DNA of 64,000 bases, from contig CAVZOJ010000003.1 of NCBI GenBank assembly GCA_963776845.1, positions 310,001-374,000 on the forward strand, written 5' to 3'. The position numbers were made by a program, and so were the translations under genes. A model generated the notes under the pieces. That model was given only the letters and a program-made list of their open reading frames with translations, had not been told where the DNA came from and did not search any database. This stretch comes from Roseitranquillus sp963776845 (lineage in GTDB: Bacteria; Pseudomonadota; Alphaproteobacteria; Rhodobacterales; Rhodobacteraceae). Positions 42,533-51,393 of this stretch are shown piece by piece (within the stretch, counting starts at the first letter, position 1; the number at the start of each line of letters is the position of its first letter).

Positions 42533-43360
42533 ATGTCTCACGCCGAGTTGGAAACCGCCATCGAAGCCGCGTGGGAGACGCGGGACCAGATCACGCCCGC
42601 CACCGGCGGCGAGGTCCGCCAGGCGATCGAGACGACGCTCGACGCCCTTGACGACGGCTCCATCCGCGTGGCGAACAAGCTCTCGGACGGCAATTGGCAC
42701 GTCAACCAGTGGGCCAAGAAGGCCGTGCTGCTCGGCTTCCGGCTCAAGGACATGCAGATGCAGTCGGGCGGGCCACAGGGCGGCGACTGGTGGGACAAGG
42801 TCGACAGCAAGTTCGCAACCTGGGGCGAAACCGAATGGCGCGCCGCGGGCTTTCGCGCCGTTCCCAGCTGCGTCGTGCGCCGGTCCGCCTACATCGCCCC
42901 GGGCGTCGTGCTGATGCCGTCTTTCGTCAATCTCGGCGCCTACGTCGACGAGGGCACGATGGTCGACACCTGGGCCACCGTCGGCTCGTGCGCGCAGATC
43001 GGCAAGGGCGTCCACCTGTCGGGCGGCGTCGGCATCGGCGGCGTGCTGGAGCCGATGCAGGCAACCCCCACGATCATCGAGGACAACTGCTTCATCGGCG
43101 CCCGGTCCGAGGTGGTGGAGGGCGTGATCGTGCGCGAGGGATCGGTCCTCGGGATGGGCGTCTATCTCGGGCAGTCCACGAAGATCGTCGATCGCGAGAG
43201 CGGGCAGGTCATGTACGGCGAGGTTCCACCCTATTCCGTGGTCGTCTCCGGCTCGATGCCATCGTCGGGTGGCGTCAACCTCTACTGCGCCGTCATCGTG
43301 AAACGCGTCGACGAGAAGACGCGCGCCAAGACCGCCATCAACGACCTGCTTCGCGACTAG
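42533..43360 (+). CDS. dapD: tetrahydrodipicolinate N-succinyltransferase
   Basis: 275-residue left-handed beta-helix acyltransferase in the succinylase branch of lysine/diaminopimelate synthesis. It uses succinyl-CoA. Characteristic blocks are VPSCVVRRSAYIAPGVVLMPSFVN, GAYVDEGTMVDTWATVGSCAQ, LSGGVGIGGVLEPMQ and ENCFIGARSEVVEGV-like text. The length matches the family. The stop overlaps the end of the convergent polyol dehydrogenase gene by four bases. Confidence 0.97.
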   Translation: MSHAELETAIEAAWETRDQITPATGGEVRQAIETTLDALDDGSIRVANKLSDGNWHVNQWAKKAVLLGFRLKDMQMQSGGPQGGDWWDKVDSKFATWGETEWRAAGFRAVPSCVVRRSAYIAPGVVLMPSFVNLGAYVDEGTMVDTWATVGSCAQIGKGVHLSGGVGIGGVLEPMQATPTIIEDNCFIGARSEVVEGVIVREGSVLGMGVYLGQSTKIVDRESGQVMYGEVPPYSVVVSGSMPSSGGVNLYCAVIVKRVDEKTRAKTAINDLLRD

Positions 43361-44802
43361 CCGGCGGCATAGCGCCGGATCGTTTCGCGGACGCCGTCCG
43401 CCTCGATCCGGCCGGCGGCTTCGGCCACGGCCGAGACGACCCGATCGCTCTGCCGCAGATCGCCAAAGACGTCGCCCATCTCCAGGAAACTCGCCGGTTC
43501 ACCCTGTGCGGCTGCATGGAGCCGCTCGGCCCGCTCATCCTCGATGACGGGCGCCCCGGGTGCGCCGTCGCCGGCGCAGTACGCGCGCCACAGCGCGATC
43601 TCCAGCGCAAGGCCGTCGATCGACGCGCCCGCCTTCAGCCGGTCCCGCAGCGTCGGAAGGATGAATTTGGGTTGCCGGTTCGAGCCATCGAAACAGAGCC
43701 GCGCGATCGTGTCGCCGACCGCCTCGTTGCCGAACCGGTGGAGGCAGGTCTCGAGGTAGACGTCGAAATCGACGCCGTCGATCGGCGCTAGGGTGGGGAT
43801 CGCCTCACGCCTCAGCAACGCGCGAACCCACGCCACGACATCCTCGTCGCGCATCGCCTCGTGCGCGAACTTGTGGCCCAAAATCGCGGACGGATAGGCG
43901 AGCGCGGCGTGACCGGCGTTGAGGACGCGCAGCTTCATCAGTTCGTAAGGCACCACGTCGGCCACGAACTCGACGCCGACTTCCTCCAGCGGTGGCCGGC
44001 CCTGCGGAAAGTCGTCCTCCAGCACCCATTGCCGGAACGGCTCGCAGATCACCGGGGCGGCGTCGTCGACGCCGAAGCGCTCCGCGATCATCGCGCGAAC
44101 CTCGTCGGTGGTGGCGGGCGTGATGCAGTCCACCATGCCGTTCGGAAAGGCGACGCCCTCCAGAAGGTCCTCCTCGCCACGCAGCCGCGCAAGCCCGCCA
44201 AGCGCATCCTGCGTGACGTGGCCGCTGCCCGGCAGGTTGTCGCACGACAGCACCGTGAAGGGCTGATCGCCTGCATCGCGCCGTCGCCTGAGCGCGGCGA
44301 GGATCATCCCGAAGACAGTCTGCGGTTCAGCGTCGGGCGCGGCGTCCGCCGCGATATCCCGATGGCTTGTATCGAGGTGGCCGTCGGAGCCCATATAGTA
44401 TCCGCCTTCAGTCACCGTCAGCGAGACAATACGGATGCGCGGATCGGACATCGCAGCGATCGTCGGCTCGGGGGCGACTTCTGCAAAGCCGCACATCGGC
44501 GCGCTGACGCGTGCCGAGAAGCCCTCGGGGTCGAGTTCGACGACCGTCGTGAGCCAGTCCTGTGCCGCGAGCCTTTCGCGCATCCGGGCATCCCCCGTCC
44601 TGACACCGGCTCCGACGATCCCCCAGTCAAGGTGGCCGCTCTTGCCGTGCAAGCGATCTAGGTAGATTCCCATGTGCGCCCGATGGAAGTTGCCGACGCC
44701 GACATGAACGATTCCGGGCGTCAGGCTGCGCCAGTCATGCGCCGGCCGCTCGACCGCGACCGGAAGGGACTCCAGGGTTTCCCCAGACAGCTTCGTTGCC
44801 AT
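43357..44802 (-). CDS. mtlK: mannitol 2-dehydrogenase-type polyol dehydrogenase
   Basis: 481-residue long-chain polyol dehydrogenase oxidising mannitol (or related polyols) to ketoses with NAD+. The Rossmann motif is GIVHVGVGNFHRAHMG, and the catalytic block is ELMKLRVLNAGHAALAY (Lys, Asn, His). The start at 44802 (MATKLSGETLESLPVAV) is preferred over upstream frames. It is the last gene of an operon laid out like R. sphaeroides smoEFGK-smoS-mtlK. Fructuronate or arabinitol oxidation are alternatives in this family. Confidence 0.88.
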   Translation of the reverse strand: MATKLSGETLESLPVAVERPAHDWRSLTPGIVHVGVGNFHRAHMGIYLDRLHGKSGHLDWGIVGAGVRTGDARMRERLAAQDWLTTVVELDPEGFSARVSAPMCGFAEVAPEPTIAAMSDPRIRIVSLTVTEGGYYMGSDGHLDTSHRDIAADAAPDAEPQTVFGMILAALRRRRDAGDQPFTVLSCDNLPGSGHVTQDALGGLARLRGEEDLLEGVAFPNGMVDCITPATTDEVRAMIAERFGVDDAAPVICEPFRQWVLEDDFPQGRPPLEEVGVEFVADVVPYELMKLRVLNAGHAALAYPSAILGHKFAHEAMRDEDVVAWVRALLRREAIPTLAPIDGVDFDVYLETCLHRFGNEAVGDTIARLCFDGSNRQPKFILPTLRDRLKAGASIDGLALEIALWRAYCAGDGAPGAPVIEDERAERLHAAAQGEPASFLEMGDVFGDLRQSDRVVSAVAEAAGRIEADGVRETIRRYAAG

Positions 44803-44813
44803 GCCGTTTCTCC

Positions 44814-45569
44814 TCAGACTGTCTTGAGCATTCCGCCATCGACGAAGAACGTCGCGCCGACCGCGTAGCTCGCCCGGTCGGAGCAGAGGAACACGAAGAA
44901 GTCGGCGAGTTCCTCGACGGATCCAAAACGGCCGATGGGCGCGTGCTCGTCGGCGACGGACTGCAGGTGCCGCTCCCAATCATCCCCGGCCAACTCGCGC
45001 GCGGTATTCTCCCAGTCCGGCGTGCGGATCAGTCCCGGATTGATCGTGTTGACGCGAATGCCTTTGGGGATGAGTTCGTTCGCCAAGCACTTCGAGAACA
45101 TCATCAGCGCCGCCTTGGTGGTATTGTAGATCGGCTCGTACGAGAGCGGCTGGACCGCGCAGATCGAGGCGTTGTTGACGATTGCTCCGCCCCCACGCTT
45201 GGCCATGCCGGGCGCGAGGCCCCGGGCGAGCCGCACCGCCGCCATGACGTGCAGATCCCAGAAGTGCTGCCACTTGTCATCAGGGGCCTCCAGGATCGTC
45301 TCGTTCGATCCCGTGCCAGCATTGTTGACCAGAATGTCGACCTCGCCTGCGGCCTCTATGACGCGAGCGCACCCCTCCGCGGTCGCCACGTCCGCCGCAA
45401 TTGCCGTCGCCGACCCGACCTCCGCCGCTGCCGAACGCAGCCTTTCCTCGTCGCGCGCGACCATGACGACGCTAGCACCCTCGCGCGCGAATGCGCGAGA
45501 GACGCCAAGGCCGATGCCCTTCGAGGCACCGGTGACCACCGCAATCTTGCCCTGGAGACCGAGATCCAT
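44814..45569 (-). CDS. short-chain dehydrogenase/reductase in polyol operon
   Basis: 251-residue classical SDR with VVTGASKGIGLGVSRAF (NAD(P)-binding), ILVNNAGTGSNE, the catalytic Ser in NNASICAV and Tyr/Lys in YEPIYNTTKAAL, and a C-terminal FFVDGGMLKTV. It occupies the slot of SmoS (sorbitol dehydrogenase) but is closer in style to 3-oxoacyl/gluconate-type SDRs, so its substrate may differ. It lies 11 bases upstream of mtlK. Confidence 0.87.
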   Translation of the reverse strand: MDLGLQGKIAVVTGASKGIGLGVSRAFAREGASVVMVARDEERLRSAAAEVGSATAIAADVATAEGCARVIEAAGEVDILVNNAGTGSNETILEAPDDKWQHFWDLHVMAAVRLARGLAPGMAKRGGGAIVNNASICAVQPLSYEPIYNTTKAALMMFSKCLANELIPKGIRVNTINPGLIRTPDWENTARELAGDDWERHLQSVADEHAPIGRFGSVEELADFFVFLCSDRASYAVGATFFVDGGMLKTV

Positions 45570-45609
45570 CAGCGCATCCGTGGCGGCTCGCGTGTCTGGC
45601 CGGGATGCA

Positions 45610-46614
45610 TCACGCGGCGCGCAAGCCTTGGTCGTCGAACTTGTGGATCTTGTCGTGCTGCGGGGTGAGGTAGACGGTGTCGCCGTGGTGGACGTCGAAC
45701 TCGCCATCGGCACGAACCGTCATCGTCTCGGCGAGGCCCGTGTCGTGGATGTGCAGGAACGTGTCGGAGCCGAGATGCTCGCTGACACCGACGCGGCCGC
45801 GCCATTCGCCTTCGGTCGTGGAGACCGTCAGGTGCTCGGGCCGGACGCCGATTGTCGCCGCGTTGTGCTTGCGTGCGGCGTCGCCAGACAGGAGGTTCAT
45901 TGTCGGTGAGCCGATGAAGCCCGCCACGAAGACGTTCCGAGGGCTGCGGTAGAGGTCCATCGGGCTTCCTACCTGCTCAATCCGGCCGGCGCGCAGCACG
46001 ACGATCTTGTCGGCCATCGTCATCGCCTCGACCTGGTCGTGGGTGACATAGATCATCGTCGTCTCGAGGCGGTTGTGCAGCTCGGAGATCTCGAGCCGCA
46101 TGCCTACCCGCAGGGCCGCGTCGAGGTTCGACAGCGGCTCGTCGAACAGGAACGCCGCAGGCTCGCGCACGATGGCGCGGCCGATCGCGACGCGCTGCCG
46201 CTGCCCGCCTGACAGCTGGCCGGGGCGACGGTCGAGATAGTCGGTGAGGTTCAGGACCTTGGCTGCCCCCTCGATCCGCCGCTTCTGCTCGGCCTCGTCG
46301 AGGCCAGCCATGCGGAGCGGAAAGGCGATGTTCTTGCGGACGCTCATGTGCGGGTAGAGCGCGTAGCTCTGAAATACCATGGCAAGGCCGCGCTTTGCCG
46401 GCGGCAGCTCGGTGGCGTTGCGGCCATCAATCTCGATCTTGCCGCCGGTGACGTCCTCGAGCCCGGCGATCAGGCGAAGGAGCGTAGACTTGCCGCAGCC
46501 CGAGGGCCCGACGAAGACCACGAACTCGCCATCCTCGATCTCGAGGTCGAGCGGCGGGATCACCTCGACCTCGCCGAAGGCCTTCTTCACGCCGTTCAGA
46601 ACGATGCGTCCCAT
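45610..46614 (-). CDS. smoK: polyol ABC transporter ATP-binding protein
   Basis: 334-residue MalK/UgpC-type ATPase. Walker A is GPSGCGKST, the Q-loop is MVFQSYALYPHM, the signature is LSGGQRQRVAIGRA and Walker B is AFLFDEPLSNLD. A C-terminal TOBE/OB domain (IGVRPEHLTVS) follows. It energises the SmoEFG importer. The genes are 10 bases apart. Confidence 0.93.
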   Translation of the reverse strand: MGRIVLNGVKKAFGEVEVIPPLDLEIEDGEFVVFVGPSGCGKSTLLRLIAGLEDVTGGKIEIDGRNATELPPAKRGLAMVFQSYALYPHMSVRKNIAFPLRMAGLDEAEQKRRIEGAAKVLNLTDYLDRRPGQLSGGQRQRVAIGRAIVREPAAFLFDEPLSNLDAALRVGMRLEISELHNRLETTMIYVTHDQVEAMTMADKIVVLRAGRIEQVGSPMDLYRSPRNVFVAGFIGSPTMNLLSGDAARKHNAATIGVRPEHLTVSTTEGEWRGRVGVSEHLGSDTFLHIHDTGLAETMTVRADGEFDVHHGDTVYLTPQHDKIHKFDDQGLRAA

Positions 46615-46624
46615 CCCATTCCTC

Positions 46625-47455
46625 CTATTTGACGGCGCCGAAGGTAAGTCCCCGGACGAGTTGCTTCTGGCTGAACCAGCCCATGATCAGGATCGGCGCG
46701 ATGGCCATGGTCGAGGCCGCCGACAGCTTGGCGTAGAACAGGCCCTCGGGGCTGGAGTAGCTGGCGATGAACGCTGTCAGCGGCGCGGCGTTGGCGGCGG
46801 TCAGGTTCAGCGTCCAGAACGCCTCGTTCCAGGCCAGGATGACGTTGAGCAGGAGGGTCGACGCGATGCCTGGAACGGCCATCGGCGTCAGCACGTAGAT
46901 GATCTCGTTGCGCAGCGACGCGCCATCCATCCGCGCCGCCTCGAGGATCTCGCCCGGAATTTCGCGGAAGTACGTGTAGAGCATCCAGACGATGATCGGC
47001 AGGTTGATCAGCGTCAGCACGATCACCAAACCGATCCGCGTGTCGAGCAGGCCCGCGTCACGGAAGATCAGGTAGATCGGGATCAGCACGCCGACGGGCG
47101 GCAGCATCTTCGTCGAGAGCATCCACATCAGGACGTTCTTGGTGTTCTTGCCGGGCACGAAGGCCATCGCCCATGCGGCGGGTACCGCAATGATCAGCCC
47201 GATGACCGTGGATCCGACCGAGATGATCACCGAGTTCATGAAGTGGCGAAAGTAGTTCGACCGCTCCTGCACCGTGAAGTAGTTCTCCAGCGTCCACTCG
47301 AAGAACAGGAACGAGGGCGGCGACGAGATCGCCTCGGACTCGGTCTTGAAGCTGGTGAGGATCGTCCAGAGGATCGGGAAGAAGATCAGAAGTCCGATCG
47401 TCCAGGCGATGGCGGTGTTGATCGACTTGCGTTGCGTCGTGACTGCGCGTGCCAT
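46625..47455 (-). CDS. smoG: polyol ABC transporter permease (MalG-type)
   Basis: 276-residue inner-membrane permease with six predicted spans and the cytoplasmic EAA loop EAARMDGASLRNEIIYVLTPMAVPG that docks on the ATPase. The start MARAVTTQRKSINTAIAWTI is preceded by GAGGGG. It forms a heterodimer with the upstream permease. Confidence 0.93.
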   Translation of the reverse strand: MARAVTTQRKSINTAIAWTIGLLIFFPILWTILTSFKTESEAISSPPSFLFFEWTLENYFTVQERSNYFRHFMNSVIISVGSTVIGLIIAVPAAWAMAFVPGKNTKNVLMWMLSTKMLPPVGVLIPIYLIFRDAGLLDTRIGLVIVLTLINLPIIVWMLYTYFREIPGEILEAARMDGASLRNEIIYVLTPMAVPGIASTLLLNVILAWNEAFWTLNLTAANAAPLTAFIASYSSPEGLFYAKLSAASTMAIAPILIMGWFSQKQLVRGLTFGAVK

Positions 47456-47465
47456 CTGCCCCTCC

Positions 47466-48338
47466 TCAGGCGTCGAGGTTCTTGCCGATCATCCGCATCA
47501 GGAAGATCGCGACGATGTTGGCGAGAATGATCGCGACGACGCCACCGGCCGAGCCGAGCCCGACGTCGAACTGCAGCAGTGACTGGATGTAGACGAGGTA
47601 GGTGAGGTTGGTGGACGCCACGCCCGGACCGCCCCCGGTCGTCACCAGAATTTCCGCGAAGATCGACAGCAGGAAGATCGTCTGGATCAGGATCACCACA
47701 GTGATCGCCCGCGCCAGGTGCGGCAGGATGATCCAGAGGAACTTGCTGCCGAATCCGGCACCGTCCATCTCGGCGGCCTCGAGCTGTTCGCTCGACAGCG
47801 ACTGGATCGCGGTCAGCAGGATCAGCGTCGCGAAGGGCAGCCACTGCCAAGAGACGATGAAGATGATCGAGAGGAGCGGCGCGGCAGTCAGCCACTCGAA
47901 CGGTTGAGCGCCGAAGATCCGGGAGACGTAGCCGAAGAGGCCGTTCACCGGATCCATGAACATGTTCTTCCAGACCAGCGCCGAGACCGTCGGCATGACG
48001 AAGAAGGGCGCGATGACCAGCAGGCGGACGATGCCTTGTCCCCACATCTCCTGGTCGAGCAGAAGCGCCAGGGCGATGCCGCCGCAAACGGTGATGACGA
48101 GGACGCCGCCGACCAGCAGCAGCGTGTTGACCAGGGCGGTCGTGAACGCCGGATCGGTGAAGAAGTAGCTGTAGTTCTCGAACCCGACGAAGGGGTTCGC
48201 CCCCGGCATCAGCAGATTGTAGCGGAGGGTCGAGAAGTAGAGCGTCAGCACCAGCGGGACGATCATCCAGAGTAGCAGCAGGACGACGGCCGGCGAGATC
48301 ATCAGCCGCGCGGCGGCTTTCGAGTGTTGCGTAGCCAT
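47466..48338 (-). CDS. smoF: polyol ABC transporter permease (MalF-type)
   Basis: 290-residue inner-membrane permease, six spans, EAA loop in EAAEMDGAGFGSKFLWIILP. The N-terminus (MATQHSKAAARLMISPAVVL) is short as in MalF-type sugar permeases. A hairpin in the gap to smoE may lower its expression relative to the binding protein. Confidence 0.93.
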   Translation of the reverse strand: MATQHSKAAARLMISPAVVLLLLWMIVPLVLTLYFSTLRYNLLMPGANPFVGFENYSYFFTDPAFTTALVNTLLLVGGVLVITVCGGIALALLLDQEMWGQGIVRLLVIAPFFVMPTVSALVWKNMFMDPVNGLFGYVSRIFGAQPFEWLTAAPLLSIIFIVSWQWLPFATLILLTAIQSLSSEQLEAAEMDGAGFGSKFLWIILPHLARAITVVILIQTIFLLSIFAEILVTTGGGPGVASTNLTYLVYIQSLLQFDVGLGSAGGVVAIILANIVAIFLMRMIGKNLDA

Positions 48339-48372
48339 GGCTCAGTCTCCTCCCGATTGCGCTTCGTCAGGA

Positions 48373-48398
48373 GCCGAGGGCCGCGGACGGCCCCCGGC
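48373..48398 (-). terminator. intercistronic hairpin between smoE and smoF
   Basis: A 10-bp stem (48373-48382 with 48389-48398, one G-U pair) and 6-base loop, directly after the smoE stop. Such hairpins after binding-protein genes protect the upstream mRNA or reduce read-through. No U-tract, so partial at most. Confidence 0.55.
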
Positions 48399-48406
48399 AG
48401 GGAGGT

Positions 48407-49723
48407 TCAGTAGCCGGCGCGGTCCATTTCGCGCTGGGTCAGGGCCTGCGCGCTCTGCAGCGCCTGCTCGCCCGAGACCTGCCCGGCAAGTGCTGCGGAG
48501 AATTGCTGGCCGACCGCCGTTCCGATGCCCTGGAACTCGGGGATCGCGACGAACTGGCCGCCGGTGTACGGCGTCTCCTGCACCGACTGGTTGACCGTGT
48601 CGGAGGACTGCATGGCGTTCAGCGTCATTTCGGCAAACGGAGCGGCCTCGAGATAGTCGGGATTCTCGTAAAGCGACTGCCGCGTACCCGGAGGCGCCGC
48701 GCGCCAACCCTCCTGCTCGGCGACGAGCTGGGTGTAGTCCTGGCTCGTCGCCCAGGCGACGAACTGCTTGGCTGCATCTGGCGCGTCGGTCGACGACGGC
48801 ACGGCGAGGCTCCAGGCCCAGAGCCAGTTGCCGTGGTTGTTCACGCCTTCCTTGTTGGGGAACTTCGCAAAGCCGACGCTGTCGGCGACCTGGCTTTCAT
48901 CGGGGTCCGTGACGAAGCCCGCGGCGACGGTCGCGTCGATCCACATGCCGCACTTGCCCTGCTGGAACAGCGACAGATTCTCGTTGAAGCCGTTCGAGGA
49001 TGCGCCCGGCGGGCCATACTCGTTCATCATGGTCAGGTAGTCGTTCATCGTCTCCTGCCACTCGGGGGAGTCGAACTGGGCGTTCCACTCCATGTCGAAC
49101 CAGCGCGCGCCGTAGCTGTTCGCCATGGTGGTGATGAAGCCCATGTTCTCGCCCCAGCCTGGCTTGCCGCGGAGGCAGATGCCGTAGACCTCGTTCTCGC
49201 GGTCGGTCATCGCCTCGGCGGCGGACATGATGTCGGACCATGTCGGCTCGTCGGGGATCGTCACGCCCGCCTCCTCGGCGAGGTCGGTGCGATACATCAC
49301 CATCGCGGACTCGCCATAGAACGGAGCGGCGTAGAGCGTGCCGTCGACGGACAGTGCCTCGCGGACCGCGGGAATCAGGTCGTCGACGTTGTACTCCTCG
49401 GGTAGATCGTCGAGCGGGAGGAGCCAGTCCTGCTTGGCCCAGATCGGAACTTCGTAGGTGCCGATCGTCAGCACGTCGTACTGTCCGCCCTGCGTCGCAA
49501 TGTCGGTCGTCACGCGCTGGCGCAAGACGTTCTCTTCGAGCGTCACCCACTCGAGCGCGATGTCGGGGTTCTGCTCCGTGAAGGCGCCTGACAGCCCCTG
49601 CATCCGGATCATGTCGCCATTGTTCACGGTTGCGATGGTGATCGTCGTCTGTTGTGCGGCGGCGATGCTGCCGACGGCGCACAATGCGGTAGCGCCCATC
49701 AGGACGTGCGTCAGTGTTTTCAT
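48407..49723 (-). CDS. smoE: polyol ABC transporter substrate-binding protein
   Basis: 438-residue periplasmic binding protein, cluster of MalE/SmoE type. Signal peptide at residues 1-23 (MKTLTHVLMGATALCAVGSIAAA). Mature-part features are ITIATVNNGDMIRMQGL, YDVLTIGTYEVPIWAKQDWL and GKCGMWIDATVAAGFV. It presumably binds mannitol, sorbitol or related polyols. Two operator-like palindromes lie just upstream (49748-49780). Confidence 0.92.
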   Translation of the reverse strand: MKTLTHVLMGATALCAVGSIAAAQQTTITIATVNNGDMIRMQGLSGAFTEQNPDIALEWVTLEENVLRQRVTTDIATQGGQYDVLTIGTYEVPIWAKQDWLLPLDDLPEEYNVDDLIPAVREALSVDGTLYAAPFYGESAMVMYRTDLAEEAGVTIPDEPTWSDIMSAAEAMTDRENEVYGICLRGKPGWGENMGFITTMANSYGARWFDMEWNAQFDSPEWQETMNDYLTMMNEYGPPGASSNGFNENLSLFQQGKCGMWIDATVAAGFVTDPDESQVADSVGFAKFPNKEGVNNHGNWLWAWSLAVPSSTDAPDAAKQFVAWATSQDYTQLVAEQEGWRAAPPGTRQSLYENPDYLEAAPFAEMTLNAMQSSDTVNQSVQETPYTGGQFVAIPEFQGIGTAVGQQFSAALAGQVSGEQALQSAQALTQREMDRAGY

Positions 49724-49747
49724 TGTTCCCTCCCAGGCTCCGTTGAT

Positions 49748-49780
49748 TGGGCATATGCCCAGCGGATGGGCATATGTTCA
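49748..49780. promoter_or_regulatory. tandem operator TGGGCATATGCCCA / TGGGCATATGTTCA
   Basis: A perfect 14-bp palindrome (49748-49761) and an imperfect copy sharing the first ten bases (49767-49780). Their centres are 19 bases apart, about two helical turns on the same face. They sit 25-57 bases upstream of the smoE start, between it and the SorC-type regulator gene, and are the likely binding sites of that regulator. Confidence 0.75.
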
Positions 49781-49859
49781 CGAAGTGCGACGGCGCTGTC
49801 AAGGCCGTTAATCACCAGTCAATCTGCCACACCCCCTCGCAGGCAAGCGAATTTTCAAC

Positions 49860-50846
49860 TCAGCCGGTCAGGAGTTCCTCGGCAGTCGCTTCGTCGGTAA
49901 TCAAGCCGTTGACCAGCCGGCCGTCGAGGGCCGCGCGGATCGCCGTCACCTTTTCAGGGCCCTGCGCAAGCGCGACGACGGGGCGCTCGGCATCCGGCTC
50001 AACCGGGGCGCCGGTGACGCGGCGGCTGAGCGATCCCCGCAGGAGGCGACCCTTGGCATCGAACGCGCGGCTCGTGATCTCCCCAACCGCGCCCTCGGCA
50101 ATCAGTTCGGCAAGTTCGTCAGGTGCCACGAACCCATCCTTGACCAGCGGCGCGTCCTTATCGATGCCGCCAATTCCGACGAACGCAACGTCAGCCTGCG
50201 CGCAAAGCGCCAGCGTGCTGGCGACTGGTGCCTGGGCGTGCAGCATCGCGACCTCGTCGGGACCGGAGGCGAAGACGGGCAGGGCCATCGGATATTGTGT
50301 TGCACCGGTCCGCTCGGCCAGGCGGACAGTGGCGCCGAACGGCGAGGCCGAGCCATTCATCATCATGTTGCCGAGAAGCGAGACAATGCGATGGTGCGGC
50401 CGATGCATCCGCTCTACCTGCTCGACCGCGGCCGTAACGGCACGCCCGGTTCCGAAGGCGATGATCCGGGGCGCGTCGTCGGCGAGGACCCGCTCAATCT
50501 CACGCGCGGCGATGGATGCGACGCCTGTCAGAAGACCGGGCGCGCCGGTGGCCGTTGGTGCGACCTTCGACAGCCCGAGGCCCCAGCGCTCCCTCACACT
50601 GGCTGCGAGTTCCATGCAGCGCGCGATGGGGTGGTCAATCCGAACCTTCACCAGGCCCTGCGCGGCCGCCAGGCTCACGAGCCGCTGCGCCTTCTGCCGC
50701 GACACGCCGAGTTCGCGCGCGATCTCGTCCTGCGTCATGCGCGCTGAATAGTAGAGCCAGCCCGCGCGCGCAGCATCATCCAGTCGCTGCTCGTCGCCGC
50801 TCAGGTGCGCTCCTCCCCGTGCGAGAGCGCGCTGATGGCCTTGCAC
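49860..50846 (-). CDS. SorC/DeoR-type sugar-binding transcriptional regulator
   Basis: 328-residue regulator with N-terminal helix-turn-helix (RMTQDEIARELGVSRQKAQRLVS) and a sugar-phosphate-sensing domain (IIAFGTGRAVTAAVE, FVGIGGIDKDAPLV). It should control the smo-mtlK operon immediately downstream on the same strand. ATG at 50846 gives an atypical leader. GGGGAGGAG sits just before a CTG at 50804, where relatives start (SGDEQRLDDAARAGWLYY), so a CTG start or an upstream sequence error is possible. Confidence 0.88.
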   Translation of the reverse strand: MQGHQRALARGGAHLSGDEQRLDDAARAGWLYYSARMTQDEIARELGVSRQKAQRLVSLAAAQGLVKVRIDHPIARCMELAASVRERWGLGLSKVAPTATGAPGLLTGVASIAAREIERVLADDAPRIIAFGTGRAVTAAVEQVERMHRPHHRIVSLLGNMMMNGSASPFGATVRLAERTGATQYPMALPVFASGPDEVAMLHAQAPVASTLALCAQADVAFVGIGGIDKDAPLVKDGFVAPDELAELIAEGAVGEITSRAFDAKGRLLRGSLSRRVTGAPVEPDAERPVVALAQGPEKVTAIRAALDGRLVNGLITDEATAEELLTG

Positions 50847-51152
50847 GTCGCTGCAGCTTCATCGCGTCGATTTCCGGGTCCATCGTGGAAGGACGAGGCT
50901 GGAAGGTCGGCGCGGCACCGGCGGCCTCTGGAGACGGCGCAAAGCGGCGGCGGCAGTATGCGCCGCCGTGAAGTGCGCCAAGGTGCGGACCATGCCGCAC
51001 AGCCTGCGATCGTGCCGCTAAAGCCGCGCGCCTGTCTCTGCATGTCCATGCTCTTTCGTACTCCTTGCGGCAATCCGCGCCAATGCCTCAGCAATTGTGG
51101 ACCGTCCCTTCGCCGCCGGCTACGCAATCCGTAGGAGAGGAGAGTACCGGAC
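50847..51152. other. 306-base gap without a convincing gene
   Basis: Divergent space between the SorC-type regulator and a small lipoprotein gene. Short frames exist but show no ribosome-binding site plus product. It contains GC-rich inverted repeats (GGCGGCGGC with GCCGCC near 50951-50970). Promoters for both sides are expected here but not resolved. Confidence 0.45.
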
Positions 51153-51299
51153 ATGCAATTCATCACGTTGATTCTCATTATGACGGTCGGTGTCGCCGCA
51201 TGCGACGGGACTGTCGACGAGAGAGACCGTGAACGTTGGCGCGAAAACGACCGCAACTGGAGCGAGGATCAGCTTTCGGGCGGCCGAGGCTTTAGGTAG
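51153..51299 (+). CDS. small lipoprotein, function unknown
   Basis: 48 residues. A short hydrophobic signal (MQFITLILIMTVGVAAC) carries a lipobox VAAC at 14-17, and the mature part is highly charged and tryptophan-containing (RERWRENDRNWSED). AGGAGAGGAGAG lies upstream. It is presumably anchored in a cell-envelope membrane. Confidence 0.6.
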   Translation: MQFITLILIMTVGVAACDGTVDERDRERWRENDRNWSEDQLSGGRGFR

Positions 51300-51393
51300 C
51301 TCGCCGCTACGTGCTTGGTGCCGCCGGCGCATCGGCCCCTTTCATTCGCCGCATTCGTCCAATACTGCCTGCCGCGAGCATCGGAGAGATGGC

